A stretch of 64,000 nt of DNA from Hydrogenophaga sp. (GTDB lineage Bacteria; Pseudomonadota; Gammaproteobacteria; Burkholderiales; Burkholderiaceae_C), in NCBI RefSeq assembly GCF_018780385.1, contig NZ_JADMJO010000048.1:1-64000 (forward strand), written 5' to 3'. The first letter of the stretch is position 1, and the number at the start of each line of letters is the position of its first letter. The notes under the pieces are model-generated. The model had not been told where the DNA came from. It saw only the letters and a program-made list of their open reading frames with translations, and searched no databases. This document shows, one piece after another, positions 1-7,889 of this stretch. A program made the position numbers and the translations under genes.

Positions 1-1102
1 TCATGCCGTCGCGCAGCGGCGTGACCAGCGCCACGCTGGCCGCGCGGTACAGGCCCGGCAAACGCTTGCGCGCCACGTTGCGGTGGATGTAGCGCACCGG
101 CATCCAGTCGAGTTGGCCGAAGTTGCCGTTGATGGCGCCGCACAGGCTCTCCAGCTCCTGGCGCAGCGCGGCGTAGGCGTCTACCGATTCGCGGCTGGGC
201 GCTGCGATCTGGATCAAAGTGGCGCTGCCCAGGTTTTCCGGGTAGGCCTGCAAGAGTTGGCGAAATGCCTTGAGGCGCTGCGGGAGACCCTTGGAGTAGT
301 CCATGCGCTCGACACCGAGCAGCAGGCGCCGGCGCGAATACTCCTCACGCATCTGGGTGTACATCTCCTGTGCTTCGCGCGCCTCCCCGAGTTCGATGAA
401 CTCGTCCACGTCGATGCCGATCGGGAAGGCCTGCACCTGCAATGTTTTGCCAAACGCGCGGAATTCGTGCTCGCCGAGCACATCGGCCTGCGTCTCGGTG
501 CCCACGTAGCGCGAGAAGTGCGCCACATCGGCCTCGCACTGCAGACCCACCAGGTCGTAGGCGAACAACGAGCGGATGAGCCAGTCGTGCTCGGGAACGG
601 CCGCCAGGATCAACGGCGGCGGCATCGGGATGTGCAGAAAGAAGCCCATGCGCTGCTCACAGCCCATGGCCCGCAGTTCGGCGGCCAGCGGAATCAGGTG
701 GTAGTCGTGCACCCAGATCACGTCGTCGGGGCGCAGCAGGCCAGCCAGCTTGTGCGCCATCATCTGGTTCACACGCCGGTAGCCGCCGATGTAGCCGGCG
801 TCGAAGTCGGCGAGGTCAAGGCGGTAGTGAAACACCGGCCAGAGCACGCCGTTGCTGTAGCCCAGGTAGTAGCTGTCGTGGTCTTCACGGCTCAGGTCCA
901 CCGTGGCCAGCTGCACGTTGCCCGCGGTCTGCAGGTGCAGGTCGCCTTCGCCCGGCGTGCCGTCTTCGTCGATCTTGCCGCTCCAGCCGAACCACAGCCC
1001 GCCCGAGGCTTCCAGCGCCTGGCCCACGGCCACGGCGAGCCCGCCGGAGGCGGCTTTGCGCGGATCGGCCACGCGGTTGGAGACGACGACGAGTCTGCCC
1101 AT
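1..1102 (-). CDS. otsA: Trehalose-6-phosphate synthase (partial, runs off left edge)
   Basis: Makes trehalose 6-phosphate from UDP-glucose and glucose 6-phosphate in the cytoplasm; OtsB then dephosphorylates it. The visible N-terminal 367 codons begin MGRLVVVSNRVADP and carry the GT20 hallmarks: the GGLAVAVG loop, the WVHDYHLIPL stretch with the DYHL motif, and GVERMDYSKGLPQRLKAF, which binds the sugar donor. The reading frame is open to base 1, so the C-terminal part lies outside the window. Only 11 bases separate it from the stop of the GH15 gene, so it is the third gene of an otsB-GH15-otsA operon. The start is the ATG complementary to 1100-1102. The assignment is secure by family motifs and neighbours. 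Confidence 0.95.
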   Translation of the reverse strand, partial: MGRLVVVSNRVADPRKAASGGLAVAVGQALEASGGLWFGWSGKIDEDGTPGEGDLHLQTAGNVQLATVDLSREDHDSYYLGYSNGVLWPVFHYRLDLADFDAGYIGGYRRVNQMMAHKLAGLLRPDDVIWVHDYHLIPLAAELRAMGCEQRMGFFLHIPMPPPLILAAVPEHDWLIRSLFAYDLVGLQCEADVAHFSRYVGTETQADVLGEHEFRAFGKTLQVQAFPIGIDVDEFIELGEAREAQEMYTQMREEYSRRRLLLGVERMDYSKGLPQRLKAFRQLLQAYPENLGSATLIQIAAPSRESVDAYAALRQELESLCGAINGNFGQLDWMPVRYIHRNVARKRLPGLYRAASVALVTPLRDGM

Positions 1103-1113
1103 GTCTTGGTCCT

Positions 1114-2943
1114 TCAGATCACCGTGTCCCATGCGGCCGACAGGCGCACGGCTGCGTTGATGATGCCCACCATCGAATAGGTCTGTGGGTAGTTGCCCCA
1201 CATTTCGCCGGTGGTGGCGTGGGTGTCCTCGGACAGCATGCCCAGCGGGTTGCGCGCGGCCAGCATGGTCTCGAAGATGGCGCGTGCCTCGTCCTTGCGA
1301 CCGGTGCGGGCCAGCGCGTCGATGCGCCAGAAGGTGCAGATGTTGAACGCGGTCTCGGGCTTGCCGAAGTCGTCGGCCGCTTCGTAGCGGCGCATGTAGG
1401 GGCCGTCGCACAGGTGTTCTTCGAGCGCCTTGAGGGTGGCGACGAAACGCGGGTCCATCGGTTCGATGAAGCCCACCTCGACCATGAGCAGCACGCTGGC
1501 ATCGAGGTCGTGGCCGCCGAAACTCTCGACAAACGCCTGGCGCTCCTCGCTCCACGATTCGCGCAGGATGCGATCGCGCATGGCGGCGGCGCGATCGCCC
1601 CAGTGCGCCGCGCGGCCCGGCAGGTCGAGCGTGCGCGCGATCTTGGCAAGGCGGTCACAGGCGGCCCAGCACATCAGCGCCGAACTGGTGTGCACGCGGG
1701 CGCGGGTGCGCAGTTCCCACATGCCGGCGTCGGGTTTGTCAAAGACGCGCACCGCCTGTTCACCCACCGCCTCCAGCCGCTCGAACTCGGCCAGCCCCGC
1801 CGGGTGCAGCAGGCGCCGGTCGTGAAAGGCCTGGGCGGCGGCCAGCACGATGTTGCCGTACACGTCGTGCTGGAAGTGCTCCTGCGCCTGATTGCCCACG
1901 CGCACCGGGCCCATGTCGCGGTAGCCGGGCAGGGTGTCGCAGATGCGCTCGGGCAACTCGCGCTCCAGCCCGATGCCGTGCAAGGGCTGGATGTGTCCAC
2001 TGGCGTCACCGTCTTTGGCCCCGACCACCACGTTGGACAGCCAGCGCAGGTAGTCTTCCAGTGTGCCCACCTCGGACAGGCTGTTGAGCGCGCGCACCAC
2101 AAAGAACGCGTCGCGCAGCCAGCAGTAGCGGTAGTCCCAGTTGCGCTCGCTGCCCGGCGCTTCCGGGATGCTGGTGGTCATGGCCGCCACGATGGCGCCG
2201 GTGTCCTCGAACATCGAGAGCTTGAGCGTGATGGCCGCGCGAATCACCGCGTCCTGCCACTCCAGCGGCACCGCCAGACGCTGGCTCCAGCCCCGCCAGT
2301 AGGCCAGTGTCTCCTGCTCGAAATGGCGCGCTGTGTCGCCGATGCCGCCCTCGAGGGTTTCGTCCGGGCCGAGTATGAAATTGAGTTCGCGGGTGAGCAG
2401 GAAGGGCTCGCGCGCCAACATGTGGCTGATGGAGGCGTCGGTGTGCAGCCGCAGCGTCTGCTGGTCACCCACAAAGCGGACGTGGTGGCTGCCTGAGGTG
2501 ATGCTCGGGGCTTGCGCGCCCCAGTCGAAGCGCGGCGTGAGCGTCACGCGGATGCGCGGCGCCCCCTTGAGCGGGCGCACGCGGCGCACCAACTGGGTGG
2601 GCCGGAAGTAACGACCGCGCGAGAGGAAACGCGGCGCGAAGTCGGTGATGGCAATGCCATGACCCTGGCTGTCCCAGAGCTCGGTTACCAGCACGGCGGT
2701 GTTGGGTTCGTAGCGCTGGGTGGCTTCCACCATGTCTTCGAGCTCGATCGCCCACGATCCAGATTCCGCGTCGGTGCCGCCGAGCAATGCATGAAACACG
2801 GGGTCGCCGTCGAAGCGCGGCAGGCAGCACCAGACCACACGACCGTGCGGATCGATCAATGCGCTGAAGGCACAGTTGCCCACCATACCGAGCGAGAGTG
2901 ATGGGGTGGCGGGAGGCGCGAAGCCGTTCGGGAAAGTCGTCAT
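1114..2943 (-). CDS. Glycoside hydrolase family 15 protein (trehalase/glucoamylase-like)
   Basis: A 609-residue (alpha/alpha)6-barrel hydrolase of family GH15, whose members release glucose from alpha-glucosides, trehalose included. Seen in the sequence: an N-terminal beta-rich region (GMVGNCAFSALIDPHGRVVWCCLPRFD split over residues 17-43), the signature RYCWLRDAFFVVRAL, and the acidic stretch with ELPE followed by GNQAQEHFQHDVYGN that holds catalytic-site residues in the family. The chosen ATG at 2943 overlaps the otsB stop as ATGA; an upstream in-frame ATG at 3009 would bury 22 residues inside otsB and is less likely. Its place between otsB and otsA suggests trehalose turnover or control of its pool, but the substrate is inferred. 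Confidence 0.9.
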   Translation of the reverse strand: MTTFPNGFAPPATPSLSLGMVGNCAFSALIDPHGRVVWCCLPRFDGDPVFHALLGGTDAESGSWAIELEDMVEATQRYEPNTAVLVTELWDSQGHGIAITDFAPRFLSRGRYFRPTQLVRRVRPLKGAPRIRVTLTPRFDWGAQAPSITSGSHHVRFVGDQQTLRLHTDASISHMLAREPFLLTRELNFILGPDETLEGGIGDTARHFEQETLAYWRGWSQRLAVPLEWQDAVIRAAITLKLSMFEDTGAIVAAMTTSIPEAPGSERNWDYRYCWLRDAFFVVRALNSLSEVGTLEDYLRWLSNVVVGAKDGDASGHIQPLHGIGLERELPERICDTLPGYRDMGPVRVGNQAQEHFQHDVYGNIVLAAAQAFHDRRLLHPAGLAEFERLEAVGEQAVRVFDKPDAGMWELRTRARVHTSSALMCWAACDRLAKIARTLDLPGRAAHWGDRAAAMRDRILRESWSEERQAFVESFGGHDLDASVLLMVEVGFIEPMDPRFVATLKALEEHLCDGPYMRRYEAADDFGKPETAFNICTFWRIDALARTGRKDEARAIFETMLAARNPLGMLSEDTHATTGEMWGNYPQTYSMVGIINAAVRLSAAWDTVI

Positions 2944-3680
2944 GCGTGGATCAGGGGGGTTAGGGTGGCTTCGGTCAACCAGGCGCGCAGGGCTTGCGGG
3001 TTGTCGCAACGGTGCAGGGCAATGCTCGTGCCCGCTCCGACCTTGATGCCCGCGCCACCGAGGCGCTGCACGACGGCGAAGCCGGCTTCATCGGTCACGT
3101 CGTCGCCGGCGAACACAGGCAGGCGGCCGGCAAACGGCGCCTCGTTCATGAAGGCTTGAATCGCCAGGCCTTTGTTCACACCGACCGATTTCACTTCGAT
3201 CACCGCCTTGCCACGCAGCAACTGCAGACCGCCTGCGTTTTCGATGGCCCGCGAGAGGGTCTGCACGCACAAGGCCTCGAGTGAGGGGGCGAGCCGGAAG
3301 TGCAGAGCCATTGACGTCTGTTTGATCTCCAGCAACAGCCCGGTGTGGCGCCCCGCCAGGTGCTGCGCAGCGGCCACGGCGCGGTCTATTCCCTGTGGAC
3401 GGTGTGCGGACACGTCACCGTGCGCCGAAATGCGCAGGGCGCCGTGCTCGAATGCAGCCGGCCACCGCCAGGGGGAGAGCATGGGCTCGATGTCCTCGCG
3501 TGCGCGGCCGGTGACCACCGCCAGCGCACCGTTCAACTGCTCGTGCAGCCGATCGAGCAGGCGCGCCAGATCGCCGGGCACATCCACCGCATCGGGCCGG
3601 TGCGCCAGATCAGCCAGCGTGCCATCAAAGTCCAGGAAAAGTGCTGACCCTTGCGTCAGCAGCTTGGGTAAGGTACTCAT
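2940..3680 (-). CDS. otsB: Trehalose-6-phosphate phosphatase
   Basis: Dephosphorylates trehalose 6-phosphate, the second step of the OtsAB route, used for osmotic and desiccation tolerance. It is a HAD-superfamily phosphatase of 246 residues: motif I is FLDFDGTLADLA near residue 16, with the nucleophile and acid/base aspartates, VVTGR is motif II, and FAGDDVTDEAGF holds the late metal-binding aspartates. The ATG at 3680 (MSTLPKLL) is preferred to an upstream in-frame start at 3731 because the family begins close to motif I. It is the first gene of the trehalose operon; its TGA overlaps the GH15 ATG by four bases, consistent with translational coupling. Confidence 0.95.
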   Translation of the reverse strand: MSTLPKLLTQGSALFLDFDGTLADLAHRPDAVDVPGDLARLLDRLHEQLNGALAVVTGRAREDIEPMLSPWRWPAAFEHGALRISAHGDVSAHRPQGIDRAVAAAQHLAGRHTGLLLEIKQTSMALHFRLAPSLEALCVQTLSRAIENAGGLQLLRGKAVIEVKSVGVNKGLAIQAFMNEAPFAGRLPVFAGDDVTDEAGFAVVQRLGGAGIKVGAGTSIALHRCDNPQALRAWLTEATLTPLIHA

Positions 3681-3785
3681 GAGCGGTCCACCGTAACACG
3701 ATGAGCGTTGGCGTGGTACCCGTCGCGCCAAGACCCACCTTCAAGGTGCGAAGTTTTTCAATCCGCTTGCCGGAAGGGGTGGTGC

Positions 3786-5078
3786 TCAATCGGCAGCAAC
3801 GGCGGGCCCCGCAGCGCCGAGGCCTTGCGCGACCGCAGCCACTCGGGCCTTGTGAATCTGCTCGCCCACTTTCGGCCCGCTCAGGCCATCGGCCTGGGCC
3901 TGGGCCGCAATGTGGGCTGTGTCCACCGCCTGCGCCCACATCAGCGCCTGGGCGAGTTGCTCGCGCTGCGGGTAGGCCATGTCACTCATGCCCAGCCGCC
4001 CGCGCGCATCGCATTCGCAGGCCAGCAGCACTTCGTGAAAGCGGGCCGGCTTGCGCAGCGCGTCACAGCGTTCCAGCAGGCGCACCCGTGCTGCGGCACC
4101 CAGCGATTCGCTTCGGTGGATGTTGCCGTGCTCGCGCGCCACCACATCGGCCAGTTCACGGCAGTCCGCCGGCACACGCAGCCGCTCGCAAACGCCCTTG
4201 AGCAGGCGAGCGCTGCGCTCCTCGTGACCAATGTGACGCGGCAGGACGTCGGCTGGCGTCGTGCCTTTGCCGAGGTCGTGGCCCAGGCAGGCGAAGCGCA
4301 CGGTGAGAGGTGCATTCAGGCGCGCGCTCATGTCGAGCACCATCATCAAGTGCACGCCGGTGTCGATTTCGGGGTGGTACTCCGCACGCTGCGGCACGCC
4401 CCAAAGACGATCCACTTCGGGCAGCAGGCGCTTCAACGCGCCGCAGTCGCGCAACACGTCGAACATGCGGCTGGGGCGTTGCTCCATCAGCCCGCGCGCG
4501 AGCTCCTGCCACACGCGCTCGGCCACGAGATGGTCGACTTCGCCGTGCTCCACCATGTGTTGCATCAATGCCAGCGTTTCGGGCGCCACGGAAAAGTCGG
4601 GGAAGCGAGCAGCGAAGCGCGCCAGCCGCAGGATGCGCACAGGGTCTTCGGTGAAGGCGTCGGTCACGTGGCGCAGCACGCGGTCCTGCAGATCCTGCAG
4701 ACCCTTGTGCGGGTCGATGAGCTGGGCGTGAACGGGATCGTTCGCCTCATCGGCTGTCACGGCCATGGCATTGATGGTGAGGTCGCGCCGGGCAAGGTCG
4801 TCTTCCAACGTCACGCCCGGCTCGGCATGCACGACGAAACCGCGGTAGCCGGGAGAGGTCTTGCGCTCGGTGCGGGCCAGCGCGTATTCCTCGCGTGTGG
4901 TGGGGTGCAGGAACACCGGGAAGTCCCGGCCCACGGGCAAAAAGCCTTTCTGCACCATGGCCTCGGGCGTGGCGCCCACGACCACCCAGTCGCGATCCAC
5001 GTGCGAGGCTTCAGGCGTGCCGGCGGCACGCGCCATCAGCGCGTCGCGCACCGCGCCGCCCACGAGATAGGTTTTCAT
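3786..5078 (-). CDS. cca: Multifunctional CCA tRNA nucleotidyltransferase
   Basis: Adds or repairs the 3'-terminal CCA of tRNAs. The 430-residue protein starts MKTYLVGGAVRDALM; the GGAVRD nucleotide-binding loop, the HVDRDWVVVG segment with the two metal-binding aspartates, RRDLTINAMA and RILRLARFAARF are class II nucleotidyltransferase motifs. A C-terminal HD domain is present (LGHDLGKGTTPADVLPRHIGHEERS), as in the E. coli-type enzyme that also has phosphodiesterase and phosphatase activity. Length fits the family. It stands alone, about 100 bases from otsB, with the same orientation but no overlap, and is probably expressed on its own. Confidence 0.96.
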   Translation of the reverse strand: MKTYLVGGAVRDALMARAAGTPEASHVDRDWVVVGATPEAMVQKGFLPVGRDFPVFLHPTTREEYALARTERKTSPGYRGFVVHAEPGVTLEDDLARRDLTINAMAVTADEANDPVHAQLIDPHKGLQDLQDRVLRHVTDAFTEDPVRILRLARFAARFPDFSVAPETLALMQHMVEHGEVDHLVAERVWQELARGLMEQRPSRMFDVLRDCGALKRLLPEVDRLWGVPQRAEYHPEIDTGVHLMMVLDMSARLNAPLTVRFACLGHDLGKGTTPADVLPRHIGHEERSARLLKGVCERLRVPADCRELADVVAREHGNIHRSESLGAAARVRLLERCDALRKPARFHEVLLACECDARGRLGMSDMAYPQREQLAQALMWAQAVDTAHIAAQAQADGLSGPKVGEQIHKARVAAVAQGLGAAGPAVAAD

Positions 5079-5138
5079 GGTCGAAGTTTAGGCGGTGCGG
5101 CCATCTGCCGCCGAGCCCAGCCCCCGCCCAGTAGAGGC

Positions 5139-5666
5139 TCAGTGGCGCACGGCTGCGCGTGAAGCGTCGATCTTGCCGAGCAGCCATTGCAGCCCGGCCA
5201 GGTGCTGCTGGTCGTGGCTGCAGAGGTAGTGCACCAGGCTGCGCAAGGTCAGGGGACCATAACCCTCGAACACCGCGGTTCGGTCGAATTGCCCGGGCGC
5301 CAGCCCGGCGATGAGGGCAACCGTTCGGGCCCGCGCTGCACGAAAGGCCGCCAGCGCCGCCGCGGCGTCGGCGGTGTCATACGCACGTTCCCGGACCAGC
5401 GCGTCGGTGTCGATGGACACCAGCGTCGGGTGGTCTTCGTTCAGCGTGCGGTGGAAGCGCACGTGATACCCCTCGATCTCGATGTCGCGCACATGACAGA
5501 CCTGCTCCAGCGCGGTGAGCGCTTCGCTGGGAACACCTTCCCACGACGGTGGTGCCCAGTGCGTGAACCCGTCGGGAATGGCAGCGTAGTGCGCTTCAAG
5601 CTGGTCGGGAAAGGCTGTCAGCGCGTCGAGCGTGGTGCGGTTCATGCCCGCGAGATCGGTGCTCAC
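5139..5666 (-). CDS. DinB-like four-helix protein
   Basis: A 175-residue protein of the DinB/YfiT-like metal-dependent helical superfamily, members of which include thiol S-transferases and many uncharacterised stress proteins. The pattern of metal-ligand histidines fits: CHVRDIEIEGYHVRFHR near residue 55 and HYLCSHDQQHLAGL near residue 145. The reading frame starts with GTG at 5666, overlapping the TGA of the upstream GST gene as GTGA; an alternative ATG lies at 5645. The tight coupling with a glutathione S-transferase suggests a shared detoxification role, but no substrate can be named. Confidence 0.8.
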   Translation of the reverse strand: MSTDLAGMNRTTLDALTAFPDQLEAHYAAIPDGFTHWAPPSWEGVPSEALTALEQVCHVRDIEIEGYHVRFHRTLNEDHPTLVSIDTDALVRERAYDTADAAAALAAFRAARARTVALIAGLAPGQFDRTAVFEGYGPLTLRSLVHYLCSHDQQHLAGLQWLLGKIDASRAAVRH

Positions 5667-6352
5667 CGGCCCAGGCGGTACGGTTCGTCGAAGTCGATGA
5701 AGTCGTGCTCGGCCAGCGCTTCATCGATCCAGGCTTTCACACCCGGCAGCGCACACACACGCTCAACATACGCCAGCAGATCGGCGGGCAGCGGCAGCTC
5801 GTAGGTCTTGATGCGCATGCACACCGGCGCGAAGTACGCGTCGGCGATGGTGAACTCGCCGAACAGCAGGGCACCGGCTGGCTGCGCCGCGAGCAGTTCG
5901 CTCCACAGGCCACCCAGGCGCGCCATGTCGGCGCGCACCGCCGGCTTGTCGCGCCAGACCAGCCTGCCGATGTCGGGCAGCGAGGCCTCGATGTTCATGG
6001 GGCAATGGTTGCGCAGCGCGGTGAAGCTGCTGTGCATCTCGGCGCAGACGCTGCGTGCGCGGGCCCGGGCTTTCACGTCCTTCGGCCACAGTTGCTGGTC
6101 GGGGAAGCGCTCGGCGAGGTACTCGGCAATCGCGAGCGTGTCCCAGATGGCAAAGCCGTCGTCGACCAGCACCGGCACCTTGCCCAAGGGGTTGACGACA
6201 CGCAGACTCTTCTTGAAGGTGGAATCGATATCGAACGAGTCGAAACGCACCATCACTTCCTCAAACGGGATGCCTGCCTGTTTCATGAGCACCCAGGGTC
6301 GCATGGACCACGAGGAATAGTTCTTGTTGCCGACGTAGAGTTGCAGCGCCAT
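5663..6352 (-). CDS. Glutathione S-transferase family protein
   Basis: A cytosolic GST-type protein of 229 residues. The N-terminal thioredoxin-like domain reads ALQLYVGNKNYSSWSMRPW, with serines at the usual catalytic position, and the VNPLGKVPVLVDDG segment contains the cis-proline glutathione-binding loop; the rest is the all-helical C-terminal domain. A good ribosome-binding site (AAGGAGG) precedes the ATG at 6352, which decides against the in-frame start at 6376. It is transcribed first, with the DinB-like gene overlapping its stop codon by four bases. The substrate cannot be read from the sequence. Confidence 0.88.
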   Translation of the reverse strand: MALQLYVGNKNYSSWSMRPWVLMKQAGIPFEEVMVRFDSFDIDSTFKKSLRVVNPLGKVPVLVDDGFAIWDTLAIAEYLAERFPDQQLWPKDVKARARARSVCAEMHSSFTALRNHCPMNIEASLPDIGRLVWRDKPAVRADMARLGGLWSELLAAQPAGALLFGEFTIADAYFAPVCMRIKTYELPLPADLLAYVERVCALPGVKAWIDEALAEHDFIDFDEPYRLGR

Positions 6353-6459
6353 GAGGCCTCCTTGAAAGTGCCCCATGGTAAGGACTTCGCGCCTGCTGAT
6401 TGATGCCGAAAAGTGCGCCGATTGATCCGCTGCGCTCCGGGGGCGGTGGCGGCGTCTGG

Positions 6460-6786
6460 TCAGGCATATTTTTCCAGGATGCGGGTGGAGCGCTCGACCT
6501 CTCGAAAGGTGTGGACTTCGGAATCAGAGGTGGACACGGCTTCCATCACCGAGGTGGCCATCATGCGGTAGAAGGCCTTGTCCATGGCCTTGCGTGCGGC
6601 AGACATCTGCTGGGCCACGTCTTCGCAGGAACGACCATCCTCGACCATGTCGATCAGACCGCGGACCTGGCCTTCGATGCGTTTCAGGCGGTTGATCACG
6701 TCACGCTGGTGTTCGGTGCGGTAACCGGGGGCAGCAGGGGCGCCGGCTCTGCGGCTGATGGGGGGCTTCAGGTTGGAGACTGTCAT
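6460..6786 (-). CDS. CsoR/RcnR-family (DUF156) transcriptional repressor
   Basis: A 108-residue all-helical repressor of the CsoR/RcnR/FrmR family, which usually senses metal ions, persulfide or formaldehyde. The family core is clear: RTEHQRDVINRLKRIEGQV, then RGLIDMVEDGRSCEDVAQQM. The first sensing Cys (GRSC) is present, but the later His and Cys expected in copper-sensing CsoR are absent: the matching helix reads KAFYRMMATSVMEAV. The ligand is therefore uncertain and may not be a classical metal site. The start at 6786 gives the usual length; a longer frame from 6858 runs through the AT-rich promoter region. No efflux gene is adjacent; the next gene downstream on this strand is the GST. Confidence 0.82.
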   Translation of the reverse strand: MTVSNLKPPISRRAGAPAAPGYRTEHQRDVINRLKRIEGQVRGLIDMVEDGRSCEDVAQQMSAARKAMDKAFYRMMATSVMEAVSTSDSEVHTFREVERSTRILEKYA

Positions 6787-6868
6787 CTGGGTTCCTGGGT
6801 TGGTGTTGTACTGTGTACGGTTTAATATAACCCCGAGAAACCCGATGAAAAATGACACCTTGGTGTTA
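6787..6868 (-). promoter_or_regulatory. Promoter/operator region of the CsoR-family gene
   Basis: This stretch is much more AT-rich than its surroundings. Read on the minus strand it holds TTATATTAAA, a plausible -10 region, near 6825-6834. It also holds two small dyads: ACACC-TT-GGTGT at 6855-6866, and a GGTT/AACC pair around the TATATT. CsoR-type repressors commonly bind such GC/AT dyads at their own promoter, so autoregulation is likely. The exact boundaries are inferred. Confidence 0.35.
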
Positions 6869-6912
6869 TTTGTGTCTAAATTTGCAAGACAAAAGTCACA
6901 ATTGCAGCGCCT

Positions 6913-7866
6913 TCAAGACCGTTCGCCCTGCCGGAACTCCAACAGCTTGCTGCGTCCCCCGCGCTGCCCCAGGTAAGCGGGAGCAATCGTGTGCACGCTG
7001 GTGGGAACAATGCCCAGTGAGGAGAGGCCGGGCCACTGTTGGGTGGCCACGTTGTCGACCGACATGGCATCGAGGTTGTCGCGGCTCATCAGCGGTTCGC
7101 CGGGCATGAGTTCCATCACGCTGGCTTGCAACCGTCCCAGGACAGCGGGCAGTGGCAGCACGGGACGCTGCTTGCTGCCGTACCGCCCGGCGATGCCCAC
7201 AAGCTCGGCCAGCGTCAGCACATCGGGGCCAGCGCACTCGAAGGTCTGGCCGACCGTGCTTTGCGGCAGGCCGTGGTCTGCGATGCAGGCAGCCACGGCG
7301 TTGGCCACGTCCTCCACCCACACCGGCTGAAAACGGGCCTGCGCGCTGGCCAGTGGCACCACGGGAAAGATCGATTGCAGGCCGGCAAACACGTTGAGCA
7401 AGCGATCGCCTGCGCCGAAGATGACGCTGGGCCGCAGCACGGTCAGGTCCAGTCCGGCAGCGCGCAGCAGCTCTTCGCCACGTGCTTTGCTGCGCTGGTA
7501 GCGCGAGGGTCCGTCCAGGCTCACCCCGAGCGCGCTGATGTGCACCAGACGGCGCACGCCGTCGGCCAGGCAGGCTTCCGACAAGGCCAGAGGCAGTTCC
7601 ACGTGCACGCGCTCAAACGCCTCTTCGCTGCCGTGCAGGATGGCGATGAGGTTGACCACCGCGTCGTGGCCCGTCACCAGCCCCAGCAGCTGGGCAGGGT
7701 CGTGCACATCGGCCTCGATCACGGTGACCCGCGGAAGGTGTTGCACGGCGGCCGCCTTGATGGCGCGGCGCGTGGGCACGGTGATGCGCCAACCCTGGCG
7801 GTGCAGCTTTTCACAGACATGGCGGCCGACAAAACCGGTGCCGCCCAGAACGAGGATGTTTTTCAT
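6913..7866 (-). CDS. NDUFA9-like NAD(P)-binding epimerase/SDR protein
   Basis: An atypical short-chain dehydrogenase of 317 residues. It opens with NILVLGGTGFVGRHVCEKL, the TGxxGxxG-type dinucleotide-binding loop, and continues with the ADVHDPAQL acidic patch and VLRPSVIFGAGDRLL. It resembles the bacterial proteins annotated as complex I NDUFA9-subunit family or as NAD-dependent epimerases; in bacteria their role is unclear, possibly in quinone or respiratory-chain biology. The canonical YxxxK is replaced by a YQRSKARGE context (residue about 122), which still supplies Tyr and Lys. It lies 23 bases downstream of the lytic transglycosylase gene on the same strand. Confidence 0.85.
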   Translation of the reverse strand: MKNILVLGGTGFVGRHVCEKLHRQGWRITVPTRRAIKAAAVQHLPRVTVIEADVHDPAQLLGLVTGHDAVVNLIAILHGSEEAFERVHVELPLALSEACLADGVRRLVHISALGVSLDGPSRYQRSKARGEELLRAAGLDLTVLRPSVIFGAGDRLLNVFAGLQSIFPVVPLASAQARFQPVWVEDVANAVAACIADHGLPQSTVGQTFECAGPDVLTLAELVGIAGRYGSKQRPVLPLPAVLGRLQASVMELMPGEPLMSRDNLDAMSVDNVATQQWPGLSSLGIVPTSVHTIAPAYLGQRGGRSKLLEFRQGERS

Positions 7867-7889
7867 GAGGTGTGCCGGCGCCAGGATGT

